43,954 nt of DNA from Phytohabitans sp036906915 (GTDB lineage: Bacteria > Actinomycetota > Actinomycetes > Mycobacteriales > Micromonosporaceae). This document shows, piece after piece, positions 32,154 to 39,452 of this stretch. Every line of letters starts with the position of its first letter. The stretch's first letter is position 1. Where the stretch lies: assembly GCF_036906915.1 (NCBI RefSeq), contig NZ_JBAKHX010000068.1:1-43954 (forward strand). The letters are read 5' to 3'. The position numbers were made by a program, and so were the translations under genes. The notes beneath the pieces are model-generated. The model did no database searches and was not told the DNA's origin. It saw only the letters and a program-made list of their open reading frames with translations.

Positions 32154-33803
32154 TTGCTTTCCAACCAGAAACACAGGGTCAGGCGAATGTGCGTCGCGAT
32201 GACGGGAGCCGCCCTGGTCGGCAGCGGTCTGGTCGGCCTGAGCGGGCCCGCTGCGGCCGCTCCGTCCCCAGCGGCCGCCACCTGGGCGGAGCCCGTCGCC
32301 GGTACGTCGGCGGAAATCGCGTTCGACGACGCCCCTGCGTCGGTGATGGCGTCCCCGCTGTCTCCGTACCTGGCGGAGATCGTGCGTGACGCCAAGCGGG
32401 TGCGGACGGTCGACATCGACGCCGCCGGGCTCTCCCCGTCGTTCGCCGCGGAGTCGGTGGCGATCGAGCTGTTCGACGACGTCACCGTGGACCTGAAGAC
32501 CACTGTGGCGCTGAGCAAGGGCGCCGCGATCAGTGGTAGGTCGTCGAGCACCTACTCGGCCGGTGGCGATAGCGGAGCGGCGGTCGCCACCCTCATCGGC
32601 GGCGACATGCACGTGGTCCTCTGGAAGGGCACCGCCAAGTACGGCATTGAGCCGTTGGGCGGCGGCCGGCACCTCGTGTTCGAGGACGGCCGCATGTTCC
32701 CGAACGAGGCCCTGCCGGTGTCACAGGGCGGGAAGGCCGCGAACGCACCCGCGGCCGCTCCCGCCGGCTCGAGCACGCTGGCGACGTCGGTGATCGACAT
32801 CATGGTCGCCTTCGACGAGACCGCGCAGGCCATGTTCGGCAGCGTGGCCGCCATCGAGTCCGAGATCATCGAGATGGTCAACGTCAGCAACATGACCTAC
32901 GCCAACTCGCAGATCGACCAGCAGCTGGCGCTGACCAACATCGTCGATCTCGGCTACACGCCGAACGCGACCGACGGCACCACCGACGAGCAGACCTACC
33001 TTTCCAGGATCCGCGGCAAGACCGACGGCATCGTGGACAACGTGCACACCCAGCGGGACGCCAACAGCGCCGACCTCGTCTCGGTCATCACCGACGCGAC
33101 GTCGGTCTGCGGCGTCGGCTACCTGCCGACCAGCGGCAACCCGGCCGAACTGGACGCCTACTCGCTGACCGACGGCGCCTGCGCGGTGAGCAACCTGACC
33201 TTCCCGCACGAGGTCGGGCACAACATGTGCGCCCACCACGACCCGGCCAACGTCACGTCGAACCCGTGCGGGGCGCAGGCCTTCGCCCACGTCGGGCCGG
33301 CCGAGAACCTCCGCACGGTGATGGCGTACGCCAACGCCGCCAACGGGTGCACCACCTGTACTCGGATTCCGTACTTCTCGAACCCGAACGTGACCGTCAA
33401 CGGCTGGACCACCGGCATTGCCGGCTCCCGCAACAACAGCGCGGTGATGGGAGCCAGGGCCGCCGGCATCGCCGCGTATCGTTCGTCGGGCCCGAGCCCG
33501 GCCTCGTGCGAGGTCGACTACGTGGTCGCCAGCACCTGGCCCGGCAACGTCCAGGTCAACCTGGTCGTGGAGAACACCACCGCGTCGCCGATCAATGGCT
33601 GGACGGCGCAGTGGACCTTCACCGGTAACGAGAATGTCTACAACAGCTGGGGCGTGACCGTCACCAAGGTGGGCACGGCGGCCACCGCTACGGGCACCGG
33701 CTTCGGTGCCACGATCCCGGCTGGCGGCACCGTCACGGTCGGCTTCCAGGCCACCGTCACCGGCACCCCCACGGTGCCATCGCCAATCACCTGCACCGCC
33801 TGA
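32154..33803 (+). CDS. Secreted zinc metalloprotease (reprolysin-like) with CBM2 domain
   Basis: A 549-residue exported protein. The TTG start has GGAGG seven bases upstream; the following basic stretch (KHRVRRM) and hydrophobic core, ending GPAAAAP, form a signal peptide of about 40 residues. A prodomain-like region extends to about residue 215. The catalytic domain has HEVGHNMCAHH (H352, E353, H356, H362), the HExxHxxxxxH zinc site of metzincins. The last 98 residues (452-549) are a CBM2: opening Cys, INGWTAQWTF, NVYNSWGV, and closing Cys at 547. It probably cuts proteins while bound to cellulose or chitin, under CebR-type control. Confidence 0.88.
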   Translation: MLSNQKHRVRRMCVAMTGAALVGSGLVGLSGPAAAAPSPAAATWAEPVAGTSAEIAFDDAPASVMASPLSPYLAEIVRDAKRVRTVDIDAAGLSPSFAAESVAIELFDDVTVDLKTTVALSKGAAISGRSSSTYSAGGDSGAAVATLIGGDMHVVLWKGTAKYGIEPLGGGRHLVFEDGRMFPNEALPVSQGGKAANAPAAAPAGSSTLATSVIDIMVAFDETAQAMFGSVAAIESEIIEMVNVSNMTYANSQIDQQLALTNIVDLGYTPNATDGTTDEQTYLSRIRGKTDGIVDNVHTQRDANSADLVSVITDATSVCGVGYLPTSGNPAELDAYSLTDGACAVSNLTFPHEVGHNMCAHHDPANVTSNPCGAQAFAHVGPAENLRTVMAYANAANGCTTCTRIPYFSNPNVTVNGWTTGIAGSRNNSAVMGARAAGIAAYRSSGPSPASCEVDYVVASTWPGNVQVNLVVENTTASPINGWTAQWTFTGNENVYNSWGVTVTKVGTAATATGTGFGATIPAGGTVTVGFQATVTGTPTVPSPITCTA

Positions 33804-33814
33804 CACCTCCCTGA

Positions 33815-33849
33815 CGTGGGGAGGTCGGCACGGGGCCGACCTCCCCACG
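33815..33849. terminator. 15-bp perfect hairpin between convergent genes
   Basis: Arms 33815-33829 and 33835-33849 pair perfectly over 15 bp with a 5-base loop, 12 bases after the metalloprotease stop. It faces the end of helR (33912) and can end transcripts from both sides. Confidence 0.78.
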
Positions 33850-33911
33850 CGCCAGTTGTGAGCCCGACCACCCAGACGATGAAATCCGGATGTCGGGCTA
33901 GTGACCACACC

Positions 33912-36065
33912 TCAGGATCTTGTGAGGATGACGAGTTGCTGGGTCGCCCGGGTCATCGCGACATAGCGGTCGACCGCGGCTTCGATCCCGTTTCCGAACG
34001 TCTCCGGGTCGACGAGGACGACCAGATCGAACTCCAGCCCCTTCGACAGCTCCGGCGTCAGCGATCGGACGCGGGACGTCGACTGGAACGTGGGATCGCC
34101 GATGACGCAGGCGATCCCCTCGGCGTGGGCGGCGAGCCAGGTGTCGAGGATCGAGCTCAGCTCCAAAGTGGATCCGTATACGACGGGGACGCCGCTACTG
34201 CGGATCGAGGTCGGCACGTTGGCGTCCGGGAGCACGGCCCGGATGACCGGCTCGGCTTCCGCCATGACCTCCGCCGGTGTCCGGTAGTTGATGCTCAAGG
34301 AGGCCAGGTCGATCCGGTCGATCCCGATCCGTTCCAGCCGTTCCTGCCAGGAGTCCGTGAACCCGTGCCTGGCCTGGGCGCGGTCTCCGACGATGGTGAA
34401 GCTCCGGGAAGGACAACGGAGCAACAGCATCTGCCACTCGGCGTCGGTCAGCTCCTGAGCCTCGTCCACGACGACGTGCGCGAACGGGCCGGCGAGTCGG
34501 TCCGGCGCGGCGGCGGGCGATACCGTCTCGTCGACCAGGGAGTCCCGCATGTCCTTTCCGTGCAACATGATCAGCAGACCTTCGCCGTCGTCATGAGTAT
34601 GGGCCTCGAGCAGGTCGTCGACGACCCTGTCCATGTAGGCGCGTTGGGTGGCGAGCGCGGCGTCGCGCCGACGCTGACGCCGTGACGCCTCCGGGTCTCC
34701 GAGCCGCTGCCGGGCCGCGTCCAGCAGCGGCAGGTCGGATACAGTCCACGCCTGCGCGTCCGCGCGCTGTAGCTTCCGGACCTCGTCGGGGCCGAGCCAG
34801 GGAGCGCATTTGCGCAGGTACGCGGGCACGGACCACAGGTCTGCGACGAGGTCGGCAGCTTCGAGTATCGGCCACGCGCGGTTGAAGGCCGTGCGTAGCT
34901 CCTTGTTTCGCAGCAGCGACATGCGCAGCAGGTCAGCTGGTTCGTCACCGCCGCGCTTGTCCAACAGGATCGTGAGCAGCTCCTCCCAGATCAGGTCGCG
35001 CGCCTCGTTGTGCGGGGCACCGGGTTCTGCCGCGTCGAAGGCCTGGGCCCAGTCGTCGACGCTCAGCCAGATGTCGGACTCCTCGGTCGCGAGCCTCATG
35101 CCCTTGGTGGGCGGCTCCTCGTAGAACCTGACCGCCGCCTCGATGGCGTGCACCAGGTCTGCCGACGACTTCAGCGCGGCCACCTCCGGATCGGTCTCGA
35201 CAGCGGCCGCGGCTCCCTCGGCGACGAGGTCCCGTAGGGTGCAGATCTGCACGTCCTCCTCACCGAGGCTGGGAAGCACGTCGGCGACGTAGGCCAGGTA
35301 GGGCTGGTGAGGGCCGACGAACAGCACGCCACCCCGGCGGTGACCAAGACGCGGGTCGGAGTAGAGCAGGTAGGCGGTGCGGTGCAGGGCGACGACGGTC
35401 TTTCCGGTACCCGGCCCGCCGTCGACGACCAGAGCGCCTCGGGATCCCGCTCGGATGATGGCGTCCTGGTCGGCCTGGATGGTTCCGAGCACGTCCCGCA
35501 TCCGGGTCGACCGGTTGCTGCCCAGGCTGGCGATGAAGGCGGACTGGTCGTCGAGCGCGGCGTGCCCTTCGAACCCGTCCGAGGTGAATACCTCGTCCCA
35601 GTAGTCGCTGATCCGGCCGAGGGTCCAGCGGTACCTGCGGCGGCTCACAAGACCCATCGGGTTGGCGTGGGTCGCGGCGAAGAACGGCTCAGCCGCGGGA
35701 GATCGCCAGTCGTGCAAGAGGCGACGACCCGTACTGTCCGTGAGACCAAGCCGTCCGATGTAGACGGGCTCCGGGGCGTCCGCGCTGACCATGCGTCCGA
35801 GGCACAGGTCCACGCTGAAGCGACGCAGGGTGCGCAGGCGAGCGGTGAGCCGGCGGACCTCCTGGTCCCGGTCCAGCGCCTGTCGGCCTTTGCCGCCGGG
35901 TGCCTTGCGCGCGGCATCGAGCCGGTCGGACAGCTCGGCCGTCACCTGCTCGATGCTCTCCGCGATCGCCGCGAAGTGCTGCTCGTCGCGGGCGATCAGC
36001 GCGGGGTCGGCCTTGGGGGAGAGGTTGTCGGGAAGGTCGAACACGCTGGCGGTCAGGTGATTCAC
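33912..36065 (-). CDS. helR: HelR-type RNA polymerase-recycling ATPase
   Basis: A 717-residue HelD-like superfamily 1 ATPase. It has an N-terminal coiled-coil (about 25-85) that inserts into RNA polymerase, the conserved YIGRLGLTD...HDWRSPAAEPFF block (102-130), Walker A GGPGTGKT (216-223), Walker B VVVDEAQELTDAEW and a C-terminal SF1 helicase-like domain. HelR proteins pull stalled polymerase from DNA and can displace rifamycins, giving resistance. GTG 36065 follows the stop of a 50-codon gene by one base, with GGAG inside that gene. A rifamycin-associated element lies upstream, which strengthens the HelR over plain HelD call. Confidence 0.9.
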   Translation of the reverse strand: MNHLTASVFDLPDNLSPKADPALIARDEQHFAAIAESIEQVTAELSDRLDAARKAPGGKGRQALDRDQEVRRLTARLRTLRRFSVDLCLGRMVSADAPEPVYIGRLGLTDSTGRRLLHDWRSPAAEPFFAATHANPMGLVSRRRYRWTLGRISDYWDEVFTSDGFEGHAALDDQSAFIASLGSNRSTRMRDVLGTIQADQDAIIRAGSRGALVVDGGPGTGKTVVALHRTAYLLYSDPRLGHRRGGVLFVGPHQPYLAYVADVLPSLGEEDVQICTLRDLVAEGAAAAVETDPEVAALKSSADLVHAIEAAVRFYEEPPTKGMRLATEESDIWLSVDDWAQAFDAAEPGAPHNEARDLIWEELLTILLDKRGGDEPADLLRMSLLRNKELRTAFNRAWPILEAADLVADLWSVPAYLRKCAPWLGPDEVRKLQRADAQAWTVSDLPLLDAARQRLGDPEASRRQRRRDAALATQRAYMDRVVDDLLEAHTHDDGEGLLIMLHGKDMRDSLVDETVSPAAAPDRLAGPFAHVVVDEAQELTDAEWQMLLLRCPSRSFTIVGDRAQARHGFTDSWQERLERIGIDRIDLASLSINYRTPAEVMAEAEPVIRAVLPDANVPTSIRSSGVPVVYGSTLELSSILDTWLAAHAEGIACVIGDPTFQSTSRVRSLTPELSKGLEFDLVVLVDPETFGNGIEAAVDRYVAMTRATQQLVILTRS

Positions 36066-36066
36066 G

Positions 36067-36219
36067 TCATCGCTCCGATGTGAGGTCGCTTGCTTCCCGG
36101 GAGAGCGCCTGGATCACCTCGGCGTGCGACATCCGCCCGGGCTGCTCGACCGGCACCTTGTCGTCCGGTGCGGTCGCCGCCTGGGTCCCGGCCGTACTCG
36201 GCGCGGGGCGAACGGTCAT
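36067..36219 (-). CDS. 50-residue protein upstream of helR
   Basis: ATG 36219 is preceded by AAGGAGAA, a strong ribosome binding site. The frame ends one base before the helR start, so helR is translationally coupled to it. The N-terminal half is disordered in character (Pro, Ala, Thr), the second half a probable amphipathic helix (MSHAEVIQALSREASDLTSE). There is no cysteine or membrane segment. Its place directly behind the rifamycin-associated element suggests a role in helR expression or a small partner of HelR; neither is shown. Confidence 0.7.
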   Translation of the reverse strand: MTVRPAPSTAGTQAATAPDDKVPVEQPGRMSHAEVIQALSREASDLTSER

Positions 36220-36311
36220 CAGTTCTCCTTGGTAAAGGGGCGGGGCGGCCATTGTGCGGCAAACATTTCCGCAGCTACCTGGCCTAGGCCGACGATTCTG
36301 CGTCACGACCC

Positions 36312-36330
36312 GGGTCTTGCCGCAAGCCCC
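36312..36330 (-). promoter_or_regulatory. Rifamycin-associated element (RAE)
   Basis: On the minus strand this reads GGGGCTTGCGGCAAGACCC, a 19-bp inverted repeat (9-bp arms with one mismatch) matching the element described upstream of rifamycin-inactivation genes and helR in actinomycetes. It lies 93 bases before the 50-codon gene. It could supply a -35-like TTGCGG to the helR promoter. Confidence 0.8.
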
Positions 36331-36543
36331 ACGATGCGGTATATCTTTTAAATGGAGGGAAGTGTTTATCTCCTTTCCTCTTTTCCATTTCGGCCAAAGA
36401 CAGTGCCCGCAGACGACTGCGCACGCCACGACGAGCCGACCTCCCCACGGGGCCGACTTCCCAGGCAGAGGCCATCGCAAGCGACGCCGTTCGCCGGGAT
36501 CTGGCAGGCGCGGACCAAGCCGATGAATGGCGGAGACCGTTCG
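36331..36543. other. Intergenic stretch with an A/T-rich patch
   Basis: No convincing gene is present. An A/T-rich patch at 36340-36365 upstream of the rifamycin-associated element stands out against the G/C-rich surroundings and may hold upstream promoter elements. The rest is space after the sensor-kinase gene, which ends here on the minus strand; no clear terminator was found. Confidence 0.4.
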
Positions 36544-37674
36544 CTAGGGCCTGTGAGAGTGGGGGTTTGGGTGAGATGGGTGTGCGAACCGCACGGTGAT
36601 GGCCAGGCCCCCTTCGAGGCGTGCGCTGGTGGTGAGGGTGGCGTGGTGGGCTTGGGCGACGGCGTTGACGATGGCGAGGCCGAGACCGTAGCCGTCGCGG
36701 CGGCTGTGACGGTCGGGCGCCAGTTTCTGGAAGGGTTGGAAGAGGCGCTGGATCTGGTTGTCGGGGATGACTGGCCCGCTGTTGATGACCGTGAGGGTCG
36801 CCTCCGTGCCGGAGGCTTGAGTGGTGATCTCTACGTGCCCGTCTGGGTAGTTGTGGCGGATGGCGTTGTCGATGAGGTTGGTGATGAGGCTTTCGATCAG
36901 CCTCGGGTCCCCGGCCGTCACCACGGGCGCTAGGTGTTCGGTGAGGACGATGCCTCGCCGTGTTGCTTGGTCGCGGCGGGAAGCGAGCACTCCCGTGGCG
37001 ACTTGGGCGAGGTCGAGGGTGTCCCTGCGGGTGAGGCCGCGCTCGCTGGTGGCCAGAGCGAGCAGTGCTTGGATGAGCCGTTCCTGGTGTTCGCCAAGAG
37101 CGAGGGCCTCCTGGCAGGCCGAGCGCAGAGTGTCGGCGTCGGCGTCGGGGTCTGCGAGGGCGACTTCGAGCAGGGTACGCAGGCCCGCCAGGGGAGTGCG
37201 TAGCTCGTGGGAGGCGTTGGCGACGAAGTGTCGGTGGGCGTCGAAGGAGGCTTCGAGGCGGGCGAAGAGATCGTCGAGGATGTAACCCAGTTCCGTCAGC
37301 TCGTCGGCGGGCTCGCCAAGGTTGAGGCGCTGGTGCAGGTTTCCGGCGGAGATGGCGGTGGCGGTGGCGGTGATCGCCCGCACGGGCCTGAGGAAGCGGC
37401 CGGCGACGAACCAACCGGCAGCCAGGGCGATGGGGATGAGGATGGCGAGCGCGATGGCGGAGCCGACGAGGAGCTGGTGCGGGCCGATCCCGTCCCCGGT
37501 GCCGGTGACTGTGGCTGGCGCTGAGCTGTGGGCGGGAGTGGTTGACTGGATGCCGGCCAGCGGGACGGTGACGATGGCGAGAACCACGATCCCGGCGCCG
37601 TAGATGCCCGCGGCATAGGAGAGCGCCAGCCGGGCCTGGAGGGATCGTCTGGGGAGCGGCTGGGGGTTGGTCAT
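36544..37674 (-). CDS. Sensor histidine kinase
   Basis: A 376-residue membrane kinase: spans at about 16-40 and 68-90 with a short extracellular loop between them, a HAMP linker at 85-140, an H box FVANASHELRTPLAGL with phospho-acceptor H156, an N box NLIDNAIRHN and a G box YGLGLAIV. The small extracellular loop of about 27 residues suggests sensing in or at the membrane. ATG 37674 overlaps the response-regulator stop by four bases. It lies divergent to a three-gene ABC exporter, its likely target. Confidence 0.88.
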   Translation of the reverse strand: MTNPQPLPRRSLQARLALSYAAGIYGAGIVVLAIVTVPLAGIQSTTPAHSSAPATVTGTGDGIGPHQLLVGSAIALAILIPIALAAGWFVAGRFLRPVRAITATATAISAGNLHQRLNLGEPADELTELGYILDDLFARLEASFDAHRHFVANASHELRTPLAGLRTLLEVALADPDADADTLRSACQEALALGEHQERLIQALLALATSERGLTRRDTLDLAQVATGVLASRRDQATRRGIVLTEHLAPVVTAGDPRLIESLITNLIDNAIRHNYPDGHVEITTQASGTEATLTVINSGPVIPDNQIQRLFQPFQKLAPDRHSRRDGYGLGLAIVNAVAQAHHATLTTSARLEGGLAITVRFAHPSHPNPHSHRP

Positions 37675-38333
37675 AGTGGCCCGATCCGGTAGCCGCCTTC
37701 GCGGATGGTCTCGATCACTGGCGGGTCGCCGAGTTTGGCTCGCAGCCGGTGCATGGTGTGCTTGACCGCAGACGTGAAAGGGTCGGCCGCTTCGTCCCAG
37801 ACTCGTTCGAGCAGTTCCTCGGCGGGCAGGACCAGGCCAGGCGAGCCCAGTAAGCATTCGAGGAGCGCGAACTCCTTCGGGCTGAGCTCGAGACGCCGGC
37901 CGGCGCGAAACGCCGCCCGGCGAGCCGGGTCCAGGGTGATGTCCCCGCAGGAGAGGGTGGGAGGAAGCGGCGGGGTGGCCCGGCGGGCCAGTGCCCGGAC
38001 CCGGGCGACCAGTTCGGCGAAGGCGAACGGCTTGGGCAGGTAGTCATCCGCGCCGAGACCGAGCCCCTTGACGCGGTCTTCGATCGTGTCGGCAGCGGTC
38101 AGCATCAGCACGCGGACGTCGCAGCGGTCGTTGGCGAGTCGTCGGCAGATCTCGTCCCCGTGGACGCCGGGCAGGTCGCGGTCGAGGATCACCACCTCGT
38201 AGCGGGTGACGGCCAGGCGGTCGAGGGCGTCGGTCCCGTCCAGGACGACGTCGACGGCCATGCCCTCGCGGCGCAGCCCGGTTCCGATGGAGCGGGCGAG
38301 GACTTCGAAGTCCTCTACGACGAGGACCCTCAC
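37671..38333 (-). CDS. OmpR-family response regulator
   Basis: A 220-residue regulator. The receiver domain has the acidic pair in VVEDFE, phospho-acceptor D51 in VVILDRDLPG, a Thr/Ala switch (MLTAAD) and KPFAF lysine. The winged-helix output domain spans about 125-218 (LELSPKEFALLECLLGSPG, then VKHTMHRLRAKLGDPPVIET). GTG 38333 starts the frame. It precedes its kinase with an ATGA overlap and diverges from the ABC exporter operon, which it probably controls through the repeats at 38421-38450. Confidence 0.9.
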   Translation of the reverse strand: MRVLVVEDFEVLARSIGTGLRREGMAVDVVLDGTDALDRLAVTRYEVVILDRDLPGVHGDEICRRLANDRCDVRVLMLTAADTIEDRVKGLGLGADDYLPKPFAFAELVARVRALARRATPPLPPTLSCGDITLDPARRAAFRAGRRLELSPKEFALLECLLGSPGLVLPAEELLERVWDEAADPFTSAVKHTMHRLRAKLGDPPVIETIREGGYRIGPL

Positions 38334-38420
38334 CGCCGGTCACCGCTGGTCGTTGTGCGGGCGGGCGGGCCGAACCGGCCGCCGGGACGAGGTGCCATGC
38401 CTTGACGATGCCAGACCCCA

Positions 38421-38450
38421 GGTTGCAGCAGGGTCGCAGCCGCTGCGACC
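38421..38450. promoter_or_regulatory. Direct repeat and palindrome between response regulator and ABC operon
   Basis: GGTTGCAGC (38421-38429) and GGTCGCAGC (38432-38440) are direct repeats with an 11-bp period, the spacing bound by OmpR-family dimers. The second copy is also the left arm of a perfect 9-1-9 palindrome (38432-38450). The site lies midway between the divergent regulator and exporter genes. Confidence 0.5.
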
Positions 38451-38516
38451 GGGCTGGAACCGGGTGCCGCGTACAACTGCCGGCATGAGTCCATTTCTAA
38501 GCGTGAGCTCGCCGCG

Positions 38517-39452
38517 ATGAGCGCCCCGGGGATCGTCGTCGCCGGACTGCGCAAGCGGTACGGGGCCACCCTGGCCCTCGACGGCATGTCCTTGACCGTC
38601 CGTCCGGCTGTGGTGACCGGCTTCGTGGGGCCGAACGGGGCCGGCAAGTCCACCACGATGCGGGTGATCCTTGGCCTGGACGCGGTCGATGAGGGCACCG
38701 CGCTCATCGACGGGAAGCCTTACCACCGCCTTCGGCACCCGCTGAACCACGTCGGTTCACTGCTGGACGCGGCGGCGCTGCACCCGAGCCGGAGTGCTCG
38801 TAACCACCTGCTCTGGTTGGCGCATTCACAGGGCCTGGCCGCGCGGCGGGTAGACCAGGTGATCGAGCAGGTCGGCCTGACCTCGGCGGCCCGGCGCAAG
38901 GCCGGCGGCTACTCGCTGGGCATGCGCCAGCGGCTCGGGATCGCCGCGGCCCTGTTGGGCGACCCGCCGATCATCATGCTCGATGAGCCGTTCAACGGCA
39001 TGGACCCGGATGGCATCATCTGGATGCGCGGCTTCCTGCGGTCGCTGGCCGCTCAGGGCCGCGCTGTCCTGGTGTCCAGCCACCTGATGAGCGAAGTGCA
39101 GGACACCGCCGATCATCTCGTCGTGGTTGGGCGCGGCAAGGCCATCGCCGACGCTGGAGTGGCCGACCTCATCGCGGCCGCCTCCGGGGGCCGGGTGGCC
39201 CTGCGGACCACGGCCGGCACCCAGGCGATGGCGGTGCTCACGCGCGCCGGCGCGACCATGGCGGCCACCGGCCGCGACACCATCACCGTTTCCGGCCTGC
39301 CCGCGGATCGGATCGTGACACTGCTCAACGAGAGCGCGGTGCCGTTCTCCGAGGTGTCAGCACACCGCGCCACGCTGGAAGACGTCTACCTGGAGCTCAC
39401 CCGCGAGGCGGTCGAGTTCCGCGCCGCGACGCCCGCGGAGGTATCACGGTGA
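38517..39452 (+). CDS. ABC exporter ATPase
   Basis: A 311-residue ATPase of the BcrA/DrrA exporter type: Walker A GPNGAGKS (38-45), signature YSLGMRQRLGIA, Walker B IIMLDEPFNGMD and the SSHLMSEV H-loop, followed by the C-terminal regulatory stretch usual in this branch. ATG 38517 is chosen by homology; an 11-codon open frame (38485-38520) ends exactly across it and may couple translation. It leads an operon with two ABC-2 permeases under the adjacent two-component system. Such systems commonly export or sense antimicrobial peptides and drugs. Confidence 0.88.
   Translation: MSAPGIVVAGLRKRYGATLALDGMSLTVRPAVVTGFVGPNGAGKSTTMRVILGLDAVDEGTALIDGKPYHRLRHPLNHVGSLLDAAALHPSRSARNHLLWLAHSQGLAARRVDQVIEQVGLTSAARRKAGGYSLGMRQRLGIAAALLGDPPIIMLDEPFNGMDPDGIIWMRGFLRSLAAQGRAVLVSSHLMSEVQDTADHLVVVGRGKAIADAGVADLIAAASGGRVALRTTAGTQAMAVLTRAGATMAATGRDTITVSGLPADRIVTLLNESAVPFSEVSAHRATLEDVYLELTREAVEFRAATPAEVSR

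Noticed and set aside
33835..36449. An identical 15-mer (GCCGACCTCCCCACG) at 33835-33849 and 36435-36449, on both sides of helR
   Set aside because: The first copy is one arm of the terminator and the second has no matching partner arm. One 15-mer match in 44 kb of G/C-rich DNA can arise by chance.
36284..37414. A 376-codon minus-strand open frame over the sensor kinase
   Set aside because: Its product is Pro/Arg/His-rich and lies in another frame of the well-supported histidine kinase, so it is a high-GC shadow.
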